From Gracilariopsis chorda (lineage: Eukaryota > Rhodophyta > Florideophyceae > Gracilariales > Gracilariaceae), in the NCBI GenBank assembly GCA_003194525.1, contig NBIV01000036.1, positions 186,001 through 250,000 on the forward strand: a DNA stretch of 64,000 nt, read 5' to 3'. The notes beneath the pieces are model-generated. The model saw only the letters and a program-made list of their open reading frames with translations. It searched no databases and was not told the DNA's origin. Position numbers and translations under genes: made by a program. Of the stretch, positions 48,404-60,100 are shown in pieces (the first letter of the stretch is position 1; every line of letters begins with the position of its first letter).

Positions 48404-50002
48404 ATGTATAGTGGCTCATATTCTAGCTGCATCTTACGGAGTCAGCGTTTCTACCATGACTTCAAGAGATCAGAAGGAGTTTTATTTCAAACTGGTATCC
48501 AAAGCAAACGCTACAACGAAATATTGTCAGCAATTAGCGGTGCGAAAGAATTAAGTCAGTCTTACGAGTTACATGAAGCAGGATACTCGAATAAGGTACA
48601 ATTAAGTCAACTGATTACAGAAATGGAGCAAGACCTGGCTGGTGTAAACAAAAATATGGTGTACATACCAGGAGATACTATATTCAGCCTTGATGACGAT
48701 CATCAACGTCTAAGGCCTCGTGCTGTAACGCAGCTCACTAATCTATCTCACATAAACAACCCTGCTAAAGCACTAGGGCCTATGAATAACACTCTGTGTT
48801 CGGCATTGACTTTGGCATTCATTGCAAGTCACTACTCAAGACCGGGGGAGAAAATGAGTAACGTCTGAGAGCGGCTTGTGCAATTCGTTCAGGGCGCGGC
48901 AACATGAAGCTCTATTCAAGCCATGGTTGATGCAATTTTTGCAACAGGTCGTGGATATAACGGAGCTAAATCCATTAACTTTATCAATGACAGACTTGGT
49001 GCGACAAGCATCGATACGTACAAGCGAAGTCTTGAATACCCGTTTGTTTTTGAGGAGGGTCTGGTGCGGAAAAGGCACAAGGGCATAGTAGTCCAGGAAA
49101 AAGGGTGCAGAGTGGTGTACAGTGCCACCTGATCAGCGAAAGAAAAGTGTAGGAGAGAGGTGCAGTCTATGGTTTACCGCGAGAGCTTCTTGGGCCGCAT
49201 TGCCTCAGTGTATCATAACAATCAGAAGTTATTCGGGGCAGATCGTTTTACGTTGATCCCAAGGGTAGAGTTCATTGGACGTTGTCTGACAGAGGAAGAC
49301 ATTCGGGACTTGCACTTCGTATATGATGCTGCTCAGGAGAATGAAGGCCATAGTCGTGGGCAAGCTGCTCGCTCCTCTCGGACATGCCCTTTACACATTT
49401 CCTTTGCCATAAACAGAGTAGAACAGTATACCATGCTACAATCAGAAGATCCCAGATGGTTTCTTGCGCGGCCATTTCGGTTCACATCTACGACGACTCA
49501 TGGGTTTCTTACAGCGTTTTTTACAGAATTTGAACAAAGTCTCATGTGCACCGCAGAGGTATTGAAAGAAAATGTTATCATGCATGGCGCAACAGCGTTA
49601 CCGTCAGAGAGAGAGGTTGCCGAAGAGATAATACAAAGTAAGTGGAAAGAGGTGATCAATGTTTTTGGAATGCTGGAAATGAACATTGAGAGCGATGAGA
49701 ATGGCAGAAATGAAGCGGTTCAGCGAGTAATGGAGGCAACAGCGAACAAATTGCGTCTCCTACACAAGGCAGAATGGCTGACAATTTTTCGAAGAGTAGG
49801 GCAGCGCCAAACCTCATCACTTCTTAAGCATCAATTAATTGACAACGTTCTTGGCCTACAGAACTCTGTAGCAGATGGATCACTAACATTATCGGTTCCA
49901 GCACAAGCAGTGCAAGAACTAAGTGAGATGCAGCAATGCGCTTCTTGTACAGAAAGGTTTTGCAAACGGTTGTTTGAGGCCTCGCTTGGGGCATTTTTAT
50001 AA
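48404..50002 (+). pseudogene. PiggyBac-like transposase, catalytic piece
   Basis: One frame of 1.6 kb interrupted only by three TGA codons (48,866, 48,905 and 49,130), with no TAA or TAG until 50,000. It holds the FSLDDD word, the NPAKALGPMNNTLCSAL stretch and the GATSIDTYKRSLEYPFVFE stretch, so probably the first two catalytic Asp regions. The second appears as GRGY, where the related pattern has D-x-G-Y or D-x-F. After 49,160 comes a 280-residue helical, partly acidic region, which would be an insertion in the RNase H-like fold. Confidence 0.6.
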
Positions 50003-50007
50003 ATCCT

Positions 50008-50277
50008 TTGACTGTTACATCAGGAATGAAAGAAGGATCTGTGAATAAAAGCAAAGTATTAAAGCTGCTCCCAAACTTCTTCTCAAAGAACCTTGTGTCA
50101 CGAGGGGAAGCATTCCAGACATACTATAACACGCGTGACAACTACAACAGGAGCATTGAGCATATTAGGACTGTGGGGTTACTTAGAGTAAGAGATGTCT
50201 TGCTTTTGTCGTGTAGTCCTTATGGGATTTTAGGATACCGGGATGCAGTCAAACAAATGCTGTGGCTGTTGAGATAA
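50008..50277 (+). pseudogene. PiggyBac-like transposase, fourth piece
   Basis: An 89-codon continuation in another frame, basic and Leu/Ser-rich (LLPNFFSKNLVSRGEAFQ; IEHIRTVGLLRVRDVLLLS), followed by decayed sequence up to about 50,440. Confidence 0.45.
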
Positions 50278-50444
50278 AGACAATGACCTCATTGAGAACA
50301 ATTCAGGCCGCGAAGAGCGCTTGTGAAAGCTACTGTGAAATTGTGCATTTGTCTGGTATTGGCTATTCGGAGTAGTCTACAAAAATATTCCATGAACTGG
50401 TACCGACATCAGCCTATTGACCGCCGTGCAGGCATCACGTAGCC

Positions 50445-51256
50445 GTGCTGGGGAATGATAGAGTCCTTTTTGTCGTTGCAAAAGGCAGCAACACAGGCGT
50501 TGGTGGTATAATATACGCTGTGCTACTCGAATTCTCTCAGGACATATTGGCGAGCTACAAATTCTGTTTTTCTGGTATACGAAGCTTGGCATTTACATGG
50601 GTTGGGCAGGAACCAAAACACATTCCGGAAACCTACGACGATCTTTTGCAGAAAACACATGCTACTGATTTGTTCTCTTTCGCTTCATTTTATAACCTAA
50701 GCAAGGCCTACGAAGATCTTTGCTCGAAGCAGGGACCGCTTGTTCCCGCTTGCATGATACGAACGACGTGTTTGGTTTACTGGAATTATTTAAAAGGCGG
50801 CGTAGATGAATTTAGTCAAAACATGAAGAACTTGTCTTATACAAAATTATCTGAAAACCTGATCTTCAGCGTTTTTGGAAGACTAATCTGTTCTCAGGTT
50901 AATAACACAGGAATTGTATTCAGATTGCTTACTTCTCGTAACAGAAACTTGCTTCCCACAACTGGAGACCAAAACACCATACAAAAAAGGAGCTACAGAA
51001 GATTGCGACATAATGTTGCAAGGTGCATGTCATTTTTTCCTTTGCAAAGCATTTGGCAAAAGAGCTTGCAGTGGAATACAAGCTTCTCTCCGTGCAGCAA
51101 ACGTCATCAGCTTTAGCATCATCTAATCTTTCGGAAATTGTTGTGATGAAACCAATGTACACAAGAAATGTAATACAGAACTATAACAGAGGTGATGATA
51201 CTACGAGAAGGTTGGCAAATCCTTCATTGCATGTATTGGTGAAAGCGAAAGCTTAA
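50445..51256 (+). pseudogene. PiggyBac-like transposase, C-terminal piece
   Basis: The frame 50,445-51,116 contains CMIRTTCLVYWNYLKGGVDE, the likely third catalytic Asp, then FSQNMKNL. A second frame (51,023-51,256) overlaps its end and reads more convincingly there (SFAKHLAKELAVEYKLLS). That suggests a frame change around 51,000, with the protein end at 51,256, about 350 bp from the right terminal repeat. Confidence 0.55.
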
Positions 51257-51600
51257 TATTGTTCTCTTTTCTCATTCAGTCATTGTATTAAACGAGGCAG
51301 CAAAATGTTTACAAAAAAGGGCGGAGCAAAAGTTTTACCATGGTGTGGGTTATGTCCACAACCAGTGTGCTCTTCGTGCTGGAGTTCTTGGCCTTCCGAA
51401 CGTGTTTGGTCAGGGTGACAATTTTTGCAGTTGAGTTGCAAAAACTTGGAGAGAAGGGGGAAGCACGGTATCTGAACCAAACTTCTACGTAAAGAACTCT
51501 TCTTTTGTTTGTGCATTTGAGAGACATGTACGGTTAATCTCTTCACTTAGCTGGGTGAGGGTCTACAGCGACCTAGAGAAATTCTATTTGTGGCAATTGG

Positions 51601-51670
51601 TTCTCCAAAAATCTCCATAATTCACGGCGTTCGTAAGTGAACCAAAATGTTCACTGAACCAGCACGGGGG
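51601..51670 (-). repeat. Right terminal inverted repeat
   Basis: The reverse complement starts CCCCCGTGCTGG, carries GTGAAC-N6-GTTCAC at 51,637-51,654 and ends with the GTGAATTATGGAGATTTTT block at 51,607-51,625. It corresponds to the left repeat over its whole length. Confidence 0.85.
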
Positions 51671-52275
51671 TATTAGGTGTAAACGTGATGAGTGCAGTGC
51701 ACCCTGTGCCAATGAACGGTCATAGTCGGTCCATTCAAACCGTCCCTTCCCACTGCTTTAGTTAGAATCGTATTGCGCTATACTATCTAACGCAGTGGCT
51801 ATCGTGAAGAATTTCAGTACAGCAGAACTTCTTAAGAAAAATTTGTCAAGATGAATTATTGATCTTCCCAAAGCCCTGCTAAAAACCCGGCAGTAAAAAC
51901 GAAAAAACGCATGCACAAAAACAATGCATACATAAAAATTTAATAGTGGCGAAGAATAGAAAACACAAGTGAAATTAAGAAGAGCAAATTAAAAATTACT
52001 CCAACAAGCCTTATAATAATGTTTTACACAAAAATACAAATTAGAACATTAAGCCGCTTTAGAAAATCATAAGGACACACTTTAGAAATAAATCAGCAGG
52101 TTGTAATTCAAGTTTAAGTGCTCCCCAATTTAAAACCTAAATTTCTATCAATCTTTTGACAATACTAAAATTTAGAGCACCTCTCGTGTTTTTTCCATAA
52201 CTTTAGCGCTTTTGAAATTTAAAAATGCAATCAAACTGTCCGTGATTTTAAAATATTGTATGCATCTCTTGTTTA
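51671..52275. other. AT-rich gene-free stretch
   Basis: Poly-A-rich and AT-rich from about 51,830 to 52,260, with no coding frame on either strand. Confidence 0.5.
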
Positions 52276-52279
52276 TCCT

Positions 52280-52885
52280 TCAGAGTTTTTTTCTTCTCGC
52301 CAATCGTAAAGTAATCTTTGTAACCACCAATCTTTATCCCTGTAACAACATGCAAGGTATGTTCTGCTTTTGCAGAAGATAATGCAACAATAGTTTCCCT
52401 TTCAGTCATTCAAATGGTCTTTACTTCGTTCACTTTGATCAAGAATTCAGTAGCAGACTTTCGAGTCTCAGGACAACCAGCTCAATCAGCATTGCAATAA
52501 CTCTCCATTGGTGCTGTGTTATCGGCGGGAAAGAATCAGCAAGGTCCCTTTGTACCCTTCAATGACCTATTTACTAGCTCCCAAGTTCTACGTGATTCAT
52601 GCAAAGGTTATAGATTTGCCTTGCAGACATGGATACTGCAAACTTTATGTCTGTTCTACACGAGACTGCCAAAGAAATCACGGTTCCGACGATTTTCCGA
52701 TACCGATCGTGAATGATAGGTGCGACAAGGTGTTCGTCTTTGCGACAGTCAGTGAGGTCAAGTTGAGAAGTAAGTGGTGTGCAGGCCCTGTTCAAAAAGC
52801 TCGCTCGGTTTTCTTTCAGAATCTTCTCGAGGTACCTAGTCACACGGACTTCGATGCCATTCTTATTGTGTTACAACCAATTGAG
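52280..52885 (-). mobile_element. Copia fragment, RT end and RNase H
   Basis: A minus-strand fossil closely following the 528-4514 element. RYLEKILKENRASF parallels RYIDKILLENGL, and DRYRKIVGTVISLAVSCRTD parallels DRYRKLVGSLMYLAVSSRPD. Weaker RNase H similarity runs on to about 52,280. It is a short, internally broken piece of the same or a sister copia family, with no LTR. Confidence 0.75.
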
Positions 52886-53893
52886 TGACGATTACCAGCT
52901 GCGTAGTCTGCTTGGATAACCCTTGGCAGGCTTGCGGGAAGGGGTCAACCGGGAGGGTGGAATTTGAATAACCGAATGGGGATGGCAGCACAAAACCAAT
53001 AGAGGTGCGAGATAGCCAGGCGGGCTAACCGCAACCAATTGGTAGTGGTGGTTGTATGGCACAAACGGGATAGTAGAGCCAGAATAGTCTTAGCTTAACC
53101 AGAAGTCTGACTGTAGACACCAAATGGTATGAGACTTAGCCAAGAGGTGCTTTTCTTTACTAGTTTGGATAAGGAGCGCTGCATATACCTTAGGGGTAAG
53201 TGAGGCTCAACCTCAGGTGCCCTCTTATACGTGGAATACGTTGGGACTGGCTCTAGTGGCATGGCCCCACGCCACAGTACTGGAGTGTTACTACATATCT
53301 AAAATGATTAAAACACAAAGTACTCTAGTTAGATAGCCACTCTAACCGACATGGCACACTAACCAATTGATAAAGCGCATGCTGCACTGCTCATGTGGTC
53401 AGATCTCAATGTATAACAGACCCCGCTCCCATCGACAGGCACGCTCTCGTGGCTGTACACTGCAGCCCGTTAGGCAGTGTCGGTAAACCATTTTGGCGGC
53501 AACTTTAGTGCGTGCGCCCGGGCTCAGCGTGCGCAGCACCATTCGGTAGTCCACTAAATGGTCGGTGGCACATTATCCTTGCAGTAACTGTTAAGCTGAT
53601 AGTTGGCCTCTACTTCATCACCAGAGGCTTTCTTCTGGTTATCGAACCGTATCCTGTACCTTTAGGTTTTCGTTTGACTTTTGGGACCTATGCAACATTT
53701 CCTCTGCGGCAGATCTAACTTACCCCTTGGGTTGTCTTCACCGTGTGCTCTGCGGCGGTACTAGCTGACTTGACCACTTAAATGACAGTCTGTATTCGTC
53801 CCTCTTCTTCAAGATGAACCTCCGTTCCATTCGATGCCTTCGATCCCGATTGGTCTTGCACGTTCGGTTCACTTTTCGCATAGATCTGGTGCG
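52886..53893. other. Stretch without a supported gene
   Basis: Mixed sequence between the copia fragment and the LTR of the next element. It is rich in GG- and CC-containing words, but no frame, RNA gene or repeat partner was recognised. Confidence 0.35.
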
Positions 53894-54463
53894 TGTTAAG
53901 AACAGAGGTGCAATGGTTGCGAATGGTTGGAAGTCGATGGTAATGATCCGAGTTGAAGTTCGGAGCATCCATCGGGGTTTATATAGAGGGTGTAGCGCAG
54001 TTCTATCAGTGCCACTAGTCAATGCGAAATCGTCCAAGTTTAACGGCATTATGGTTGGTCCTCTCGTTGGCCTCCATGTGTGGGTGCTTTACCGGTTTCA
54101 ATGCCAGATGTAGCCGTTTGATGACTTTGCCAATTCCCCAGCTGATGACTTGTTCTATAACTTGGCAAAGATCAGCAACAGACAGGTTTTTGATGATCTG
54201 GAATGACCCCAGGGTGTTCATGATGACTTGGCTCGTCAACGTGGTCGGTCGGAGAATTTTTGACATACGCATGGTGTCTTGTCATACTGACAGTATGTCA
54301 CAAAAGATGTCAGCTTGGCTTTGAGGTCTGGTACAAATGTTAAATAGGTAACCGATCTCCTCAGTAGATCGAGTAGAATAAACATAGGAAATATAGACAC
54401 GTTAGAACTGATGCTGGAGCAAACTATACTCAAAAAAAGGTAAAATGGTAACTAAATCTAACC
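53894..54463 (-). repeat. LTR of the truncated chromovirus A copy
   Basis: About 570 bp, aligning in reverse complement with 10,101-10,754 and 16,906-17,557. Shared blocks include the CATCCATCGGGGTTTATA promoter region and the CCACTAGTC region. It is shorter by internal losses. Confidence 0.8.
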
Positions 54464-54522
54464 TCACTCTCCCCTAGCAGTAGAGTCGACCCCAGTCGCA
54501 AGTACTCATAACAGAGATTTCC

Positions 54523-54996
54523 TTAGATTTGCAAGAACCCAGATTCCGGAGGAACTGGGAAAAAGTGTCGTTGAGAGTTCGGTTCCAGGGTGAATGGGAC
54601 TTGAATTTCATCCTCCAAGCTGTTTAAGATTTCATTAATTTTCTCTGTAAAAATTCCTTCAACATTGAAGTGCCCGTAACGTTCGAATATGTAGTAGAAA
54701 AGATCCATTTCAAATGTATCCTCTAAAATTGTCAGAATTCCGCCATCGTAGTTGAAGAAAAGTCAGTGCTGAAGTACGTCTTTTTCGTCGGTGTAGAAAG
54801 GTCCACGATGCCTGGCAAATGAAAAGGATATGTGGCAGGCTGCCCAGCAAAGGCGTAGCATAATTTCTTCAATGCTAGTGATCTCACCCATCCAGTTACA
54901 TAGTGATCTTCCATTGAGGTTGATATTGTTGTAGAACTTTCTTGCGCATTGGTTATCGGTGTTCTGATTCATTCTGAGGGTTGGTGGATACTGCAA
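54523..54996 (-). pseudogene. Post-chromodomain extension, second copy
   Basis: Two minus-strand frames contain FYNNINLNGRSL, FTEKINEILNSLEDE and VPPESGF, paralleling 16,444-16,855. Their survival as recognisable protein words in a much decayed copy supports a coding origin. Confidence 0.55.
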
Positions 54997-57114
54997 TGCT
55001 TAGTTTCTTCTCAGTAGGATTCCTTTCATTTCCTTATACTGCTGTAGAAGTAATTTGCAGTTCGTGAGGTCTTTCTCTTCCATCCAAGTGTTCTCATCAC
55101 CGGGAAATCCGAGCCATTTGACAAGAAGTTCAAATCGTCTGGCCCTTTTTCTGTGGTTGACAATACATTCCACCTCATACTCTTCTTTCCCATCCTTCAA
55201 TGTTACTAGGGTTGGATGAGCTGGCTCAGAGCGAATTGAATTGCCTTCTCAGTACGGTTTGAGAACACTCGCGTGGAACACATCACGAATCTTTGACTTC
55301 AGTGTATGGCTTCAGTCTAGAATAAATGTTACTGGGCCAAGTGCTTCTGTGATTTTGAATGGCCCGCAGTATTGGATTAGTAGCTTGGAATTCTTCCCCA
55401 TGTGTTCCACATGGAGGTTTTTTTTGTGGACAACATTACGTTTTGGCCAACTTTCAATGTGCAAGGGGATCAATTCTTGTCATTGTATGCCTTGGAGTAA
55501 CGATTCTGTTTTTCAATCTGTGTTCCTGCTTCTGTTAATTCTGGCGTCATGGCTCTACGAACTTGAGAGCTGCATCATTCTCTGAGATGAGAGTATCGAG
55601 CGGTGGTACTCTTGAGTGATCACCATATGTTAAGAAGAGTGTTAAAACCTTCATAATTGAGTTCTCTGACGAGTTGTATGAGACTTCGAACTCTATGAGG
55701 GACTCATCCCAATTGGCTTCCTTGACATTGACGTATGCTCTAATCATTTCTTCGATTTTACTTTTCATTACTTCATTTTAATCATCTGTTTGTGGATGAT
55801 ATGCCGTTGACGTCCTTGTCTTAGTGCCAATGAGACAGAATAGTTCTTTTCCAAAGTTGTTCATAAAAATCTTGTCCCTGTCGAAAATAGTAACTTCGAA
55901 AAGTTCATGATGTCCGTATAGGTGTTTAAAATATTTTTCTGCAGTCTGAAAGGCAGTGGAATCCAATTTAGTTGGAATGATTCTGCTCAACTTGAATAGG
56001 CGGTCTACTACAACGTTCAATGCACTTTTCTCATTTTTCGTTTTAAGAAGCGGTGTGATGAAGTCCATTGTAGTTTGTGCCCCCTTCCTTTTTGGCGGAG
56101 GTAGTGGTTGTAGCTGACCCTGTGGTTTTATGGTTCTTGATTACGTTAGTTGGCATTTTAGACATGAGTCAACGTATTCTTTAATAGTTTGGCGTAATGA
56201 TTTCTAATGGCATAGCCACCAAATCTATTCGTATGTTCTTTTGAATGCTCGGAGTCCTAGGACAGTTTGGTCGTGGTGGTGTTGTAGTACCTTCAGACGT
56301 GCTTGGCCTTTCGGTACGCAGAGTTGTCCTTCTTTATATAGAACTCCGTTTCGTTTGCGATATGGGCCTTGTGGACATTTGTAACCTTTTTTGGGTTTTT
56401 TTTCGTTTAGATATCCGTTGATCAATGCGTGCGTATTTTTTTTGGACACCTTACCAAGCTGGGATACCCCGTTGACTGTGGAAGTTCTGAAAACTGATTC
56501 TTGGAAAAACGAACGGTTCCTCACTTCAAGATTTTAAGCATGTTTTGTGTATCTTGAAGGCGCATCTGCGACAAAGTTGGCTTTCCATTTGATGGGCTGA
56601 AAAGAAATGTCAAATTCCACGATTTTTTCCAGCCAACGTGTCTGTCTTTGAGATAGATTCGGTTGACACTCAAGATACTTCAAACGTTAGTGGTATGTAC
56701 ATTCTGTGAGCTTTTGGGCATGATGGTACAATTTCCATACTCTTAGCGTGTCTATGACTCCGAAGATTTCTCTCTTATGGGCGGCATAACGTTGTTCTGC
56801 TGCGATCAATGTTCTTGAAGAAAATGCAACAGGTCGTGTAAACGTTTTTTCCAACTGTTCCATGACAGCTCCAATGGCGTATTGAGAAGCGTCAGTAGTA
56901 ACGATCATGGATAGTTTTGGGTCAAAGTGTCTGAGTACTGGGGTTCTCGTTATAGCTTTCCTCAGAGACTCAAAACTCTCAATTTGGTCTTGATTCCATT
57001 CAAACTCGAATTTTCTCATATTTTGGTCAAAGATTTTGACATTGCGGAACAGTTCTTAATAAATCTTCGGTAGTAGTTTACTAAACCGAGAAATGCCTGG
57101 ACGTCGGTTTTAGA

Positions 57115-60100
57115 GCATATCAGAGGTCCTGAAAGCCACTGTGCAGGTGCGTATAACGGGAGCGGAGGAGTTTTTTACTTCGGGCAGAGGATAAACGCAG
57201 AGCCGCGTCACAGTTCACCATTACTTTAGTGTGAAAGGGCAGTGCCGTCTTGTTTCAGGTACTTGTCGGTACTAATAAACTCTAAAATCTAAGTACTGAA
57301 TTTCACCCAAACATCTGAAGGGTTATTTAATACTTAAGTAAATCCAATGCCACTTCGGTACGTCTTCTTCAAGACTAACCTCCCTCAGAGGACCCGTGAA
57401 CACGAATTGCCTTACAGCATTTTCGATTATCAATACCATTGGCTTCAAGAGGTGTTACAGGGGCATATAGGTTGTCTTGGTCGAATTCCAAACATGGACT
57501 CTGAATGTCTCTCTGTCCTATGCAGCTTGCTTCGTAAATTATTCAAGGAGTGTCTGCGCTTAGATGTTTTGTTAGGAATCTCCATGGAAAGCCTAAATGG
57601 TGCATGTTGGGTTTCCTGTCGATAAGATTCCAACTTCCACGCTCCACTTACGCATTACGATCCAGTTTGGTGGCTTCGGTTATGCTAGACACTGCACGCG
57701 CTTGCTCAAAACGCTTCGGCTCCTGCTCTTCTCTCTGAATGTTTTGCAGCGCGAACATGCTACTACTCAATAGTTCAGAGATGTTTTTATGTGTTCTTGT
57801 GTATTCTATGCCATGTTCTTCTCTGCTACATGCCACCGAACGAAGGAAAATTCTATGCAGTCTTCGATGGATGGAAAAGATTCCTCTGTGTCTTTCAAGT
57901 GTCCTTCTCGTTAGTTACTTGCTTTTCCCAGTGAGGGTGTGTAAGTGCGATGTAAAGCACATGTGTTGCGCATGCTAAACAACTGCCCCAGGAGAGAGAA
58001 AGGGAGCCATTCTTAGTTAATTTTTATATCTAATTGGTACATAAAGGCATGAACCTCCTGTCAAAATTCAAGCCGGTTTGTAAATCAGGGCTCTTCTCCG
58101 ACTTTTAAAGTGAAAGAATCCTTTACTCGTATCCTGTGGTTAGTTACAAGGGTTCTCAAGTAGCTGGGAGGAAAGATTGTCTCTTTGAACGGTTCTTGGG
58201 TACAGTTCAGGCGAAAAGTAACGTTGGACCCATTTTCCATAGGTCTCGGATGATCTTCTCTGAGAAATCGTTTCACTGGTCTAATTTTAGTATCATACAG
58301 TTTTCTATTGCGTAGGATATGATTTCGTCCGATCTGTTCCCTTACGCCCAGTTAATGCGAACTTGATACAGACAGCTGGGAGGGAGCTCGTTTTCTGCGA
58401 CAGTCTCTTAATACCTTACAGACTCGAAGAACTGACCAACGTACACTGCCTTGGACAGCGTGTGGTTGTCAATGAGCACATTGCATATAAAGTGACCCTT
58501 GTTTGCGAGCGCGGATGATCGGTGCTTTGAGTTCAGCGTGAGGACATTTGAGGGATGGCTTTCCCAAGAAGAAATTTTTGGCCTTCGAAGAGTGCAACTG
58601 GAGTACTTACATCTCGCACTCCATATTATTTCAGGCAGAACTTCGTGCGGACTGGAAAGTGATACCAATGGCACAATAAATGACAATTTTTTCATTATTT
58701 GGATGTCGCGCGTATTGAAATTGGAGTGTGGCCGTTTTTGAAGAAGTGAGTTCTGAGTGCAAATTGAAAACAAAGTGTATCTGCAGCACTTCATTTGCAT
58801 ACCGTCTGCACTCCGTGTCACATCCAATGTGACAATTTGTATACAAGATAGAAATGCATATTTTGAACAGTGCGCATGCGGCCTGGTGGGCTTCCATCTG
58901 TCATCCCCAAGTGCGATCCGTCCTACAAAGGCGCTCTTATTTTTGTAAAAATTCTCATAAGCTCTACAAAAGAGGTATATTCTTGTAAACGTGAGCGCTT
59001 AGTGCCAGCACCAGAGAAGCAGGCTGATGTGCGTAAGGCTTGCAGCGGGCATATCCAATGATTAGAGAGTGACACCATCACGCTTTGTATCTAACAGCAC
59101 AACAAGCGCATATCATTGGTTCGTCTTTAGCATTTCTGTAAGATTTTCGGTTGTCGGACTAATGTCAAAAATTTTGGGAAATTTCCTTGCACGCAATGTC
59201 CTCAAGTTTTGGACATCACTCGAATTTCCGGCAGAATCGTGGATGTGAGTACGTTCTACATAATGTTTGCTTCATATAATCTTTTGGATACTACTAGTGA
59301 TTTTATATGCATGCCATCAAAATATATACGCGCTGCGCATCATTGGCGCATCACTTTGTCTCTCTGGGAGCGTCAAGTCAACGTGTACAGGTAAATTTGG
59401 TGACATCTGGGGTTGAAAACGTTGATACCCCTCGGCCGACATCCTTCGCACAAACCATTTCGTCCCTGTCCGGGTGCCCTAATATTTCATGCCTGTATTT
59501 GGCAGTATTTCCCAGCTTACACGTTCCCTTACTTGCGGATGGCTGCGATATAGGAACTAGTAAGGGATACAGTCCGTCCCTAGTGTCTATCCGCCCGGAT
59601 GTAATGTTGCCAAATGATTATTTTTTGAAGGTTTTGAACCTTTCATACACGCGTCAGAAACGGTGTTTTTGAATCAAAAGTACGTTTTTGATATCAAAAA
59701 AGCCGGTTTTCTGAAGCTCTGTAGTAAATTAGCCATATTTCACAAGCACATCTCTATCAACCCATTTGGTTGTCTTAAGTTTCTGCTTCTCACCTAGCAT
59801 AAACAACAGAAGCTTAGAATTTTTGCTATACAAAAACATGTTGCATAACTTATACGGACTACAAAAGGCAAAAAATTCCGATCAAAATAACTAAAATTAA
59901 ACGTAAAGTTGATTGTTTTGACCTCATATGAGGTCAGCGGTCCGATAGACACTAGGTATGTAACCGTGTCAGATAGTGCCATTAAATGGATCTTTCATGA
60001 TTTAGGTTGATTCTGAGCTCCCGTTTGGGAACAGTATTTCTACGTAGGATGATAGAACCCAGCCGGATGCAGTTGCCTGGTTTGCTGCACAAAGAAGCCA

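Larger units (their letters stand above)
47238..51670 (+). mobile_element. PiggyBac-like DNA transposon, ~4.4 kb
   Basis: A complete-looking element bounded by terminal inverted repeats of about 70 bp (47,238-47,306 and 51,601-51,670), each starting CCCC(C)GTGCT. Its interior codes on the plus strand for a large, now broken transposase in at least five pieces. Three word groups, in order, recall the DDD catalytic set of PiggyBac transposases. The first is FSLDDDHQRLR near 48,680, followed by NPAKALGP where PiggyBac has 'KP.kwGiK'. The second is GRGYNGAKSINFI through GATSIDTYKRS near 48,945-49,025, matching the 'D..F...L...tGT.r..R' region, with Gly where the Asp is expected. The third is VYWNYLKGGVDE near 50,776, matching 'YN.~mgGVD'. 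No clean target duplication was found: left flank TTTAT, right flank TATTA. The assignment is by pattern, not by search. Confidence 0.7.
53894..57114 (-). mobile_element. Chromovirus A family, 5'-truncated copy
   Basis: The same family as 10,101-17,557, in opposite orientation. From right to left it holds the RT end and RNase H (57,110-56,650), the integrase zinc-binding part and core (56,500-55,780), a chromodomain (VECIVNHRKRARRFELLVKW, 55,180-55,060), the conserved post-chromodomain region (54,996-54,523), a polypurine tract and one LTR (54,463-53,894). The similarity stops abruptly near 57,110 within the RT region, so the 5' half and the other LTR are gone. It is much broken and older-looking than the 10-17 kb copy. 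Confidence 0.85.

Noticed and set aside
47231-51675. A TTAA target duplication for the PiggyBac-like element
   Set aside because: The flanks read TTTAT on the left and TATTA on the right; no exact TTAA is present, so it is not claimed. A TA duplication is possible but too short to prove.
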